8,356 bases of DNA, from the NCBI GenBank assembly GCA_030606585.1, contig JAUWGD010000073.1, positions 1 to 8,356 of the forward strand, written 5' to 3'. The position numbers were made by a program, and so were the translations under genes. The notes beneath the pieces were generated by a model, which saw only the letters and a list, made by a program, of their open reading frames with translations, did not search any database and had not been told where the DNA came from. The DNA comes from Dehalococcoidales bacterium (GTDB taxonomy: Bacteria; Chloroflexota; Dehalococcoidia; Dehalococcoidales; RBG-16-60-22). Below, piece after piece: positions 1 through 6,375 of this stretch (position 1 is its first letter; every line of letters begins with the position of its first letter).

Positions 1-86
1 ATATACGGGCACAGGTCAAGTATGTATGTGCGCCTTTTCAGCACCTGGGCCAGAGTGAAATCACAGTTCCTCAAGAGGAGGTAACG
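1..86. other. Left-edge stretch, no gene assigned
   Basis: Eighty-six bases precede the first gene. Frame 1 is open from base 1 to a TAA at 82-84 and would read as the last 27 codons of an upstream gene, ending two bases before the GTG at 87. Its Arg/Ser-rich composition looks like an out-of-frame reading. Frame 3 is also open and runs into the formyltransferase frame. Nothing here can be assigned with confidence beyond the ribosome binding site at 74-82. Confidence 0.3.
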
Positions 87-926
87 GTGAGCAATCGCTA
101 TAAAATCGGCTGGTTTTCCACGGGGAGAGGCGCGGGTTCCATGGGACTATTAAAGACAAACCAGGACAGCATTATTGCCGGAGAGCTTGATGCGGAGATA
201 GAGTTCGTCTTTTGCAGTCGCGACTATGGTGAGACAGACGCTACCGACCAGTATCTGGATATGGTGAAAGGCTACGGTATTCCGCTGGTCAGCTTTTCCT
301 ACCAGATGTACAAAGCGGTGAGAGATATGCCCAACCCCGACCCTGCTCAACCGCTGCCGCAGTGGCGACTGGACTATGATAGAGAGGTCATGAAGCGGCT
401 GGAGGGTTTCAATCCTGACCTGTGTGTGCTGGCCGGTTTTATGCTTATCACCGGGCCGGTGATGTGTGAGAAGTATGATATCATCAATTTGCATCCCGCC
501 GCGCCCGATGGCCCGGCCGGTACCTGGCAGCAGGTTATCTGGAAATTGATTGAGAGCGGGGCGGATATCCAGGGGATAAAGATGCACGTGGCCATCCCGG
601 AACTGGATATGGGCCCCACGGCGACCTATTGCACGTTCCCGATACGCGGTGAAGCCTTCGACCCGTACTGGGATGAGATAAAAGGAAAATCAGTCGAGGA
701 TGTTAAAGAGGAACAGGGCGTGGAAAATCCCCTGTTCAAGACCATCCGGCAGTACGGCGCCGTACGGGAACTGCCGCTAACGGTGGCTACCATCAGGGCT
801 TTCAGCCAGGGCAAGGTGAAAATAACGAAAGACCGGCAGGTCATCGACGCTGCCGGCCACATCATCAACGGTTTTGACCTTACCGCCGAGATAGATGAGA
901 TGGTGAAGGATAAAATTCCTGATTAA
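87..926 (+). CDS. PurN-like formyltransferase-fold protein
   Basis: A 279-aa protein with the fold of the formyl-group transferases (GAR transformylase PurN, Fmt). It opens with KIGWFSTGRGAGS (residues 6-18), in the place of PurN's phosphate-binding glycine loop. The catalytic-type Asn-x-His is N134-L-H136 (INLHPA), and the family's catalytic Asp is probably D174 (ELDMGP), so all three key residues are present. The C-terminal ~75 residues extend beyond the core. The insert at 80-100 and the changed glycine loop argue against plain PurN, and no purine gene is nearby, so the substrate is unknown; it may transfer a formyl group from formyl-tetrahydrofolate. The GTG start follows AGAGGAGGT (74-82). 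The same frame stays open to the left window edge without ATG, GTG or TTG, but the conserved fold begins at residue 6, so GTG 87 is the best start. It is convergent with clpP. Confidence 0.8.
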   Translation: MSNRYKIGWFSTGRGAGSMGLLKTNQDSIIAGELDAEIEFVFCSRDYGETDATDQYLDMVKGYGIPLVSFSYQMYKAVRDMPNPDPAQPLPQWRLDYDREVMKRLEGFNPDLCVLAGFMLITGPVMCEKYDIINLHPAAPDGPAGTWQQVIWKLIESGADIQGIKMHVAIPELDMGPTATYCTFPIRGEAFDPYWDEIKGKSVEDVKEEQGVENPLFKTIRQYGAVRELPLTVATIRAFSQGKVKITKDRQVIDAAGHIINGFDLTAEIDEMVKDKIPD

Positions 927-929
927 TTT

Positions 930-1006
930 GTCATTGTCGGGCTTGGCCCGACAATCCAGTACTCCCCATTTCCCTACCACTGGATTCCCGCTTGCGCGGG
1001 AATGAC
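930..1006. repeat. Head-to-head palindromic repeat pair
   Basis: Two hairpin units lie in opposite orientation between convergent genes. Unit 1 has a perfect 10-bp stem, 933-942 with 946-955, and loop TTG. Unit 2 has a perfect 8-bp stem, 984-991 (ATTCCCGC) with 996-1003, and loop TTGC. The units share flanks: GTCATT at 930-935 matches AATGAC at 1001-1006, and AATCCAGT at 953-960 matches ACTGGATT at 979-986. The whole segment could therefore fold as a cruciform with a central stem-loop. The stem sequences differ (GTCGGGC against TTCCCGC) while the flanks are common. It resembles small dispersed palindromic repeats known from many bacterial genomes. There is no T-run after either stem, so intrinsic terminator activity is unproven. 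Confidence 0.75.
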
Positions 1007-1018
1007 GGCTTAGGTTTA

Positions 1019-1068
1019 TTGGATTCCCGCTGGAGTTTACCTCGATTTCATCGGCGCGGGAATGACGG
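1019..1068. repeat. Third palindromic unit with long loop
   Basis: This unit has the same arms as unit 2 of the neighbouring pair, in the same orientation: GGATTCCCGC at 1021-1030 and GCGGGAATGACGG at 1056-1068. The 8-bp stem (1023-1030 with 1056-1063) is perfect, but the 4-nt loop is replaced by 25 nt. Inside that loop is a small hairpin, CGAT (1043-1046) with ATCG (1050-1053). It ends 11 bases before the clpP stop codon. Confidence 0.7.
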
Positions 1069-1079
1069 TAATAGCTGCC

Positions 1080-1715
1080 CTATTTCTTTGCTTTCTTGGG
1101 CTTTTCTTCTTTCACTTCGGACGGCTTATTCAAGACTTCGTCGATAATGCCGTATTCCATCGCCTGCTCCGGGCTGAGATAGAAGTCACGGTCGGTATCG
1201 TGGGTGACCTTGTCCAGAGGCTGCCCGGTATGAATGACGATAAGCTCCTTAATAGTATCCTGCTGCCGCGTAATTTCACGGGCGGCAATAACGATGTCCG
1301 AGGCCTGTCCCTGGGCGCCGCCCATCGCCTGGTGCATATGAATGGTGGCGTTGGGTAGAGCGTAGCGCTTGCCCTTGGCTCCGGCGCAGAGCAAAACGGT
1401 AGCCATGCTGGCCGCCAGCCCGACACAGATGGTAGATACGTCCGGCTTAATAAGCTGCATGGTATCGTAGATGGCCAAGCCGGAGCTGATAACCCCGCCC
1501 GGCGAGTGAATATACAGGCTGATGTCCTTGTCCGGGTCTTCGCGCTCAAGATAGAGCAGCTGGGCAATGGTGACATTAGCCACCTGGTCGTTAATGGGCA
1601 TGCCCATCATGACGATGCGCTCTCTTAAGAGAAGTGAGTATATGTCGAAGGCCCGCTCCCCCCTGGCGCCGCTCTCGATAACCATAGGTATTACGTTACT
1701 GGGATAGATATTCAT
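1080..1715 (-). CDS. clpP: ATP-dependent Clp protease proteolytic subunit ClpP
   Basis: A 211-aa serine peptidase that would form the tetradecameric barrel degrading proteins fed by Clp ATPases in the cytoplasm. The catalytic triad is visible: Ser103 in GLAASMA, His128 in IHMHQAMGG and Asp177 in TDRDFYLS. The N-terminal VIPMVIE...GERAFDIYSLLL (from residue 8) and the SPGG turn at 71-74 are standard ClpP features. Length is usual for the family. The last ten or so residues form a Lys-rich tail of unclear role. The ATG overlaps the tig stop as ATGA (1715-1712), and GGAGGAGG (1727-1720) inside the tig tail is its ribosome binding site, so translation is probably coupled. It is the last gene of aspS-tig-clpP. 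No clpX follows in this window, so the partner ATPase must be encoded elsewhere. Confidence 0.96.
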   Translation of the reverse strand: MNIYPSNVIPMVIESGARGERAFDIYSLLLRERIVMMGMPINDQVANVTIAQLLYLEREDPDKDISLYIHSPGGVISSGLAIYDTMQLIKPDVSTICVGLAASMATVLLCAGAKGKRYALPNATIHMHQAMGGAQGQASDIVIAAREITRQQDTIKELIVIHTGQPLDKVTHDTDRDFYLSPEQAMEYGIIDEVLNKPSEVKEEKPKKAKK

Positions 1716-3049
1716 TTTTCCTCCTCCTTTTTCTTCTTCTTCGTCTTTGTCTCTTTCTTGGTGTCTTCAGTCTTTCTGGCTATTTCCGTCAGTCGCTCAA
1801 TGGTCTTGCGTGTCCTCAGCGACTGCTTGAGTGATTCGCGTGTTTGCGGGGTATCCAGCAGTTTCCGCAGTTCTTCCATTTTATCTTCTGCCGAGCCCCT
1901 TGTCATGTTTTTGATTCCGTTTTCTATATCGGACTCGGTGACTTCAATTTTCTCCGCTTCGGCAACCTTGCTCATGACCAGCGAGGCGGACACGTTTTTC
2001 GTGGCCACCGGCCGCAGTTCTTCACGTAGTTGCTCGGTTGTCTTGTTGATGCTCTGCAGGTATTCATCCATACCCCGCCCGGACATCTGAAGCTGTCTTA
2101 CCTGTTCGTTGAGAATACGGTTGATTTCCAGTTCCACCAGGACCGGCGGGTATTCCACCCTGGACTGCTCGATGGCGGTATTAATCACCTTTTCCTCGAA
2201 ATCCATCCTGACACGCTCCTCACCTCTTGCCTGTAAACTCTTCACTACTTCCTCGCGGAGTGCGTCTATCGTCTTAAAGTCGGGAGAGACCTGCCCGGCT
2301 AACTCGTCATTGAGTTCGGGGAGCTTTTCTTCCTTGATTTCGGACAGCTTTACTTTAAAATGGCCTTCCTTCCCGGCTACCTTGTCGTTGGGATAGTCTT
2401 CCGGAAAGCTGAGGGTAAATTCCTTTTCCTCCTCTTTCTTCATACCGACTATCTGGTCGGAAAATCCCGGCGCCGGGGACATCAGGTCTTTCAGTACCTG
2501 AATCTGTGCCCCTACTTTCTGAACGTAAGGTTTTTCCTCGACCATACCGTTAATGTCGATAATAGCCAGGTCGTCGTAGTCCAGCGGCCTGTCAACGGGC
2601 TCCCAGGTGGCGTGCTGGTGGCGCAGCTCTTCTATCACGGAATTGATATTTTCATCCGTTATGTCAACCGGCTCCGGCGTCACCCGGATACTAGCGTAGT
2701 CCCCCAGTTCTACCGCAGGAGTCAGAGGCACAACCGCCTTGAAAATCAACGGGTCGGTTTGAGTTATCTCCATGTCCGGCTGGGCAAATGGTTCTATTTC
2801 CTGCTCTTTAAGGGCCTGCTCGTAGGCCTGGGGAAGCATGCGGTCGAGCGCTTCTTCGAGGAGCCTGGGTTTTCCCAAATGGTGTTCCACTACCTCGCGC
2901 GGGGCTTTACCCTTACGGAATCCGGGGATATCGGCTTTTTGCGCCAGGTGCCGGTAGGCGTCCTGCAGTGATGTTTCCATTTCGGCAGGCTCCATCTCGA
3001 CGGTGATGTATGCCTGGCGGTTCTCTTCTTTCTCTTTCGTTACTTTCAA
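1712..3049 (-). CDS. tig: Trigger factor, ribosome-associated chaperone
   Basis: A 445-aa trigger factor, which binds the ribosome at the tunnel exit and shields nascent chains; the family also has peptidyl-prolyl isomerase activity. The N-terminal ribosome-binding domain carries the signature GFRKGKAP at residues 43-50. The middle FKBP-like domain spans roughly 155-240 and includes PGFSDQIVGM and the FPEDYPND stretch. The remaining helical C-terminal domain forms the chaperone arms. Length is close to the family norm (about 430-450). The tail from about 425 is almost pure Lys/Glu and doubles at DNA level as the clpP ribosome binding site. The start is TTG at 3049-3047, preceded by GGAGG (3058-3054); MKVTKEKEEN matches the usual N-terminus. 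It lies 15 nt after aspS and overlaps clpP by four bases. Confidence 0.95.
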   Translation of the reverse strand: MKVTKEKEENRQAYITVEMEPAEMETSLQDAYRHLAQKADIPGFRKGKAPREVVEHHLGKPRLLEEALDRMLPQAYEQALKEQEIEPFAQPDMEITQTDPLIFKAVVPLTPAVELGDYASIRVTPEPVDITDENINSVIEELRHQHATWEPVDRPLDYDDLAIIDINGMVEEKPYVQKVGAQIQVLKDLMSPAPGFSDQIVGMKKEEEKEFTLSFPEDYPNDKVAGKEGHFKVKLSEIKEEKLPELNDELAGQVSPDFKTIDALREEVVKSLQARGEERVRMDFEEKVINTAIEQSRVEYPPVLVELEINRILNEQVRQLQMSGRGMDEYLQSINKTTEQLREELRPVATKNVSASLVMSKVAEAEKIEVTESDIENGIKNMTRGSAEDKMEELRKLLDTPQTRESLKQSLRTRKTIERLTEIARKTEDTKKETKTKKKKKEEEK

Positions 3050-3064
3050 ACTTCCTCCATAAAG

Positions 3065-4861
3065 CTACTCGTCTTCCTGCAAACGGATGTGTAATTCATC
3101 CAGCTGCTCTTCGGTAACCGGCGAAGGAGACCCAAAGGTTAAGTCCATGGCGCTCTGTGTCTTGGGGAAGGCCATTACCTCCCTGATGGTCTCCTCCCCT
3201 GCCAGCAGCATAACCGTGCGGTCGATGCCGGGGGCGATACCACCGTGAGGCGGGGCTCCGTAATCGAATGCCTCCAGCATATGCCCGAAGAGGCTGTTTA
3301 TCTGTTCGTCGTTATAACCCAGCAGCCTGAAAATCTTTCTCTGCAGCTCCGCTTTGTGGATTCTGATACTGCCGCTGGCCAGTTCGTAGCCGTTGCATAC
3401 CAGGTCGTAGTTCTTACCGAATACCTTCTCCGGAGCACTGTCCAGAAGCGGGATATCTTCGTCCCGCGGCCCGGTAAAGGGATTATTGGCCGGTTCCCAG
3501 CGCCCCGTTTCTTCATCGCGTACCAGCAGCGGAAAATCAACGACCCAGCCGAACGCCAGAACATTCGGGTCGGTCATCTCAAGACGCCGCGCCATTTCGC
3601 GGCGGAGCACATCCAGCGCCGGATAGATTTTTTCCGGTTCGCCGGCGACGATGAGCAGCAGGTCACCTTTAGCTGCCCCACACCGCCCGGCCATTTCTTT
3701 GACATGCTCTATAGTCAAATACTTGGCGGCTACCGACTTCACTTCGTCCAGGGACAGTCCTTCCAGTCCGCCGCCCTTACTACCCAGTGAGATAGTCAGT
3801 AAACCCTTGGCGCCGGCGTTCAGCACCAGTTTATTTAACTCGTCCAGCTGGTGGCGACTGTACTCGCCGCAGCCGGGAGCGGAGATACTTTTTACTTTAC
3901 CACCATTATCTATCGCCGTCCGGAAAATAGCGAAGTCGGTCTGCGCGGCAATATCGGTCAGGTCGGCTAACTCCAGACCGTAACGCAGGTCCGGCTTGTC
4001 CGACCCGTAACGCTCCATGGCCTCGGTATAGGTCATCTTCGGGAATGGTTTTATTAACTTGATTTCGGGCTTTATAGTCTCAACCATGGAGGTATACAGT
4101 TCTTCAATCAGGTTTAATATTTCATCCTGCGCAACGAAGCTCATTTCAATATCAAGCTGGGTATGCTCCGGCTGGCGGTCGGCACGCGTGTCCTCGTCGC
4201 GAAAGCAGCGGGCGACCTGGTAGTATTTCTCCATGCCGGCAACCATCAGGAGCTGCTTAATCTGCTGGGGCGACTGTGGTAGAGCGTAAAAGTGACCGGG
4301 GTGAACACGACTGGGCACCAGGTAATCCCTGGCTCCCTCCGGCGTGCTCTTGAGCAGGATTGGCGTTTCCACTTCGATAAATCCCCTGGCATCCAGGAAA
4401 TCGTGCATGAACCTGGTCACCCGGTGTCGCAGTAGCAGGTTCTCTTTCATGCGGGGTCGCCGCAGGTCTAGGTAGCGGTATTTCAAGCGCAGGTTTTCAT
4501 CGACCTCCACTTCTTCATTGATGTAAAAGGGAGGCGTATTGGACGTATTGAGTATCCCGGTATCCTTGACTACTATCTCGATGTCGCCGGTGGGTATGCT
4601 GGAATTCTCGGTGCCCGCCGGACGCGCTACCACCTCGCCAGTAACCGTGACGACGTATTCGTTGCGCATTTCTTCGGCGGTTTTCAGGCTTGACGGCGAG
4701 ATCTCCGGGTTGAATACCGTCTGAACGACCCCTTCCCTATCCCGCAGGTCGATGAAAATAAGCCCGCCATGGTCGCGCCTGCGATTCACCCATCCGGCCA
4801 GGGATACTTCACTGCCGATGTGTTCTTTTCTTAATTCACCACAGGAATGAGTCCTGAGCAA
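3065..4861 (-). CDS. aspS: Aspartyl-tRNA synthetase, bacterial type
   Basis: A class II aminoacyl-tRNA synthetase that charges tRNA with aspartate. I choose the TTG at 4861-4859, giving 598 aa. GAGGAG sits six bases upstream (4873-4868), and the product begins LLRTHSCGELR, the family's normal N-terminus. A GTG 30 bases further up (4891) would add ten residues, but it lacks a ribosome site and lies at the predicted transcription start. Domains: OB-fold anticodon-binding domain (about 1-110), catalytic core with motif 2 at about 220-241 (RCFRDEDTRADRQPEHTQ), the bacterial GAD insertion, and motif 3 near 541-548 (GIAPGIDR). His31 (RRRDHGG) and Gly83 (RPAGTE) match the non-discriminating Pseudomonas enzyme rather than E. 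coli, so it may also make Asp-tRNA(Asn) for GatCAB. First gene of aspS-tig-clpP. Confidence 0.95.
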   Translation of the reverse strand: MLRTHSCGELRKEHIGSEVSLAGWVNRRRDHGGLIFIDLRDREGVVQTVFNPEISPSSLKTAEEMRNEYVVTVTGEVVARPAGTENSSIPTGDIEIVVKDTGILNTSNTPPFYINEEVEVDENLRLKYRYLDLRRPRMKENLLLRHRVTRFMHDFLDARGFIEVETPILLKSTPEGARDYLVPSRVHPGHFYALPQSPQQIKQLLMVAGMEKYYQVARCFRDEDTRADRQPEHTQLDIEMSFVAQDEILNLIEELYTSMVETIKPEIKLIKPFPKMTYTEAMERYGSDKPDLRYGLELADLTDIAAQTDFAIFRTAIDNGGKVKSISAPGCGEYSRHQLDELNKLVLNAGAKGLLTISLGSKGGGLEGLSLDEVKSVAAKYLTIEHVKEMAGRCGAAKGDLLLIVAGEPEKIYPALDVLRREMARRLEMTDPNVLAFGWVVDFPLLVRDEETGRWEPANNPFTGPRDEDIPLLDSAPEKVFGKNYDLVCNGYELASGSIRIHKAELQRKIFRLLGYNDEQINSLFGHMLEAFDYGAPPHGGIAPGIDRTVMLLAGEETIREVMAFPKTQSAMDLTFGSPSPVTEEQLDELHIRLQEDE

Positions 4862-4867
4862 AGTTGT

Positions 4868-4873
4868 CTCCTC
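4868..4873 (-). promoter_or_regulatory. Ribosome binding site that fixes the aspS start
   Basis: GAGGAG on the minus strand, six bases upstream of the TTG at 4861. The upstream GTG at 4891 has no comparable site, and the predicted promoter would start transcription almost on top of it. This decides for TTG. Confidence 0.7.
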
Positions 4874-4896
4874 ATTGACAGATGTCCTCACTGTTG

Positions 4897-4925
4897 ATTA
4901 TAGCTTATACCAGTAGGTGCTTCAA
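4897..4925 (-). promoter_or_regulatory. Sigma-70-type promoter of aspS-tig-clpP
   Basis: Reading the minus strand, TTGAAG (4925-4920) is followed after 17 bp by a perfect TATAAT (4902-4897). Transcription would start near 4890, giving a leader of about 30 nt to the TTG start. Both hexamers overlap or abut copies of TGTTGA/TCAACA (4892-4897 and 4922-4927), where a regulator could block polymerase. Confidence 0.7.
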
Positions 4926-4972
4926 CAATGGCGCACCGACCGTCATTAACGAAAATTCATTTCTCCGGGGTA

Positions 4973-5001
4973 TTGACAAAAATCTCATTCAATGTTATCC
5001 T
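4973..5001 (+). promoter_or_regulatory. Sigma-70-type promoter of the homocysteine operon
   Basis: A perfect TTGACA (4973-4978) is followed after 17 bp by TATCCT (4996-5001). Transcription would start near 5008, giving a leader of about 140 nt before the GTG at 5150. A weaker second candidate lies inside the leader: TTGTAT (5070-5075), 17 bp, TACAAT (5093-5098). Confidence 0.7.
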
Positions 5002-5005
5002 TAAT

Positions 5006-5149
5006 ATTGTTGATTAAAACGGTCAACAATGTCATAACGGGTGATGAAAAGCAACGAGCCCTAATACGGTTGTATTTAGGCGTCGGCTCTGCTACAATGT
5101 TATGTAATCCCGCCGGTAACAGTCAGTTGGGAAAAAGGGGAACAGTTAA
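5006..5149 (+). promoter_or_regulatory. Structured 5' leader, candidate cis-regulatory RNA
   Basis: The long leader of the homocysteine operon contains several helices by eye. First, a hairpin: ATTGTTGA (5006-5013) with TCAACAAT (5023-5030). Second, a closing stem CATAAC (5033-5038) with GTTATG (5099-5104). It encloses an extended hairpin: AGCA/TGCT (5050-5053 with 5090-5093), GAGCC/GGCTC (5056-5060 with 5085-5089), and CTAATAC with GTATTTAG (5061-5067 with 5072-5079, one bulge), loop GGTT. Third, a competing pair: TGTTA (5098-5102) with TAACA (5117-5121), exclusive with the closing stem. TCCC at 5108-5111 could pair with GGGA inside the ribosome site (5138-5141). The conserved S-box (SAM-I) motifs were not found. 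Position suggests control by a methionine-pathway metabolite; this is inference, without folding or alignment. Confidence 0.45.
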
Positions 5150-6358
5150 GTGGCCAAGACAATAGCGGAGATAAACGAGAAAATTAAAGAGGGAAAAGCC
5201 GTAGTCTTCACTGCTGAAGAGATAATCGACGTTGCCCGGGAAAAAGGCGTCAAAAAGGCAGCCCAGGAAGTAGACGTGGTCACCACGGGCACTTTCGGTA
5301 TTATGTGTTCCTCAGGAGCCTACTTCAACATAGGGCACTCAACGCAGCGTATTAAGCTGGGGGGAGGCCGTGCTTACCTGAATGATGTCCCCGCTTATAC
5401 CGGACTGGCGGCGGTCGACCTGTTCCTGGGGGCTAATGCACTGCCCGATGACGACCCGAGAAACAGGATACATCCCGGCGAATTTATTTACGGCGGGGGT
5501 CACGTTATCGAGGAACTGGTGGCCGGCAAGGATGTACGGCTGGCAGCCACGGCTTACGGCACGGACTGCTATCCGCGTAAGCGGCTGGAGACCCTGATTA
5601 ATATCAAAGACATTAACGAGGCGGTGCTTTTTAACGTCAGGAACGCCTATCAGAACTATAACGTGGCCGTGAACCTTTCTAATAAGACAATCTATACGTA
5701 TATGGGCGTGTTAAAGCCCCACCTGGGTAATGCCAATTATAGTTCGGCGGGACAGCTGTCGCCGTTGTTCAACGACCCCTATTACAGGACAATCGGCATC
5801 GGCACGAAGATATTCCTCGGGGGAGGTATCGGTTTCGTTGCCTGGCAGGGCACCCAGCATAACCCCGGCGTACCCCGCACCGAAAAGGGAATACCCAAAG
5901 AGGGCGCCGGCACGCTGGCGGTCATCGGGGACCTCAAGCAGATGAGCCCGCGCTGGCTGGTGGGTAGCAGCGTGCTCGGTTACGGGTGCAGCCTGACGGT
6001 AGGTATCGGGGTGCCGATTCCTATACTGGACGAAGAAATGCTGGAATATACCGCCGTAACCGATGCGGATATCTACGCGCCGGTTATAGATTACTCGGAT
6101 GCTTTTCCCAATAATAAACCGGGGAAACTGGCCGAGGTCACGTATGCCGAGCTAAAGAGCGGCAGGATAAAGGTCAACGGAAAAGCTGTGCCGACCGCCT
6201 CCCGCTCCAGCTATCCCAGGGCGGTGGAAATAGCCGCCGCGCTCAAGGAGTGGATACAAACGAGTAAATTTTTACTCACGGAGTCGGTACAGCCGCTGCC
6301 CGGCGCGGAGTCCGGCGTGGGTGTCAAGCCACTCAACGAACGACCTATCGAGTATTAA
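5150..6358 (+). CDS. Homocysteine biosynthesis protein, DUF39/COG1900
   Basis: A 402-aa DUF39 (COG1900) protein. Genetic and biochemical work on Methanosarcina acetivorans homologues links the family to making homocysteine from aspartate semialdehyde and sulfide, with Cys residues thought to carry persulfide. Candidate cysteines here are C53 (IMCSSGAYFN), C140 (YGTDCYPRKR) and C280 (GYGCSL); the first two lie in the most family-like segments. Gly-rich motifs include IKLGGGRAYL (68-77), IYGGGHVIE (113-121) and FLGGGIGFVAWQGTQHNPG (222-240). Protein ends after the DUF39 core; I see no CBS or fused ferredoxin domain, which some homologues have. Cytoplasmic, no signal peptide. The GTG start follows AAAAAGGGG (5132-5140) with 9 nt spacing. 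It is first in a three-gene operon, and the unusually long leader suggests regulated expression. Confidence 0.9.
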   Translation: MAKTIAEINEKIKEGKAVVFTAEEIIDVAREKGVKKAAQEVDVVTTGTFGIMCSSGAYFNIGHSTQRIKLGGGRAYLNDVPAYTGLAAVDLFLGANALPDDDPRNRIHPGEFIYGGGHVIEELVAGKDVRLAATAYGTDCYPRKRLETLINIKDINEAVLFNVRNAYQNYNVAVNLSNKTIYTYMGVLKPHLGNANYSSAGQLSPLFNDPYYRTIGIGTKIFLGGGIGFVAWQGTQHNPGVPRTEKGIPKEGAGTLAVIGDLKQMSPRWLVGSSVLGYGCSLTVGIGVPIPILDEEMLEYTAVTDADIYAPVIDYSDAFPNNKPGKLAEVTYAELKSGRIKVNGKAVPTASRSSYPRAVEIAAALKEWIQTSKFLLTESVQPLPGAESGVGVKPLNERPIEY

Positions 6359-6375
6359 CTGGAGAATTAAAATAA

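Larger units (their letters stand above)
4892..5028. promoter_or_regulatory. Four-copy TGTTGA/TCAACA candidate operator
   Basis: The hexamer TGTTGA occurs at 4892-4897 and 5008-5013, and its complement TCAACA at 4922-4927 and 5023-5028. Longer matches exist: TGTTGATTA at 4892-4900 and 5008-5016, and TCAACAATG at 4922-4930 and 5023-5031. Each divergent promoter thus has one inverted pair: the first spans the aspS -10/-35 region, the second (8-bp arms 5006-5013 and 5023-5030) covers the start site of the homocysteine operon. The first pair lies upstream of the aspS transcript, so it points to DNA binding rather than RNA structure. The binding protein is unknown. Confidence 0.5.

Noticed and set aside
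1..84. End of an upstream plus-strand gene stopping at TAA 82-84
   Set aside because: Only 27 codons are visible, with Arg/Ser-rich shadow-like composition; it cannot be told from chance.
933..955. Intrinsic terminator between the formyltransferase gene and clpP
   Set aside because: The 10-bp stem is strong, but neither strand has a T-run after it; it fits a repeat unit better.
1062..1358. Plus-strand open frame of 98 codons over the 3' end of clpP
   Set aside because: It is antisense to a clear clpP with an intact catalytic triad, begins inside a repeat, and its product resembles no protein.
2360..2971. Plus-strand open frame of 203 codons antisense to tig
   Set aside because: It is the reverse reading of a well-supported trigger factor; there is no ribosome site or recognisable domain.
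3245..3790. Plus-strand open frame of 181 codons antisense to aspS
   Set aside because: It lies wholly inside the conserved catalytic part of AspRS, and its composition is that of a shadow frame.
5006..5149. Known S-box (SAM-I) or cobalamin riboswitch
   Set aside because: The S-box conserved 5' strand and GGCAACC core, and the cobalamin B12 box, were not found; only weak resemblances remain, so it is reported as an unclassified leader.
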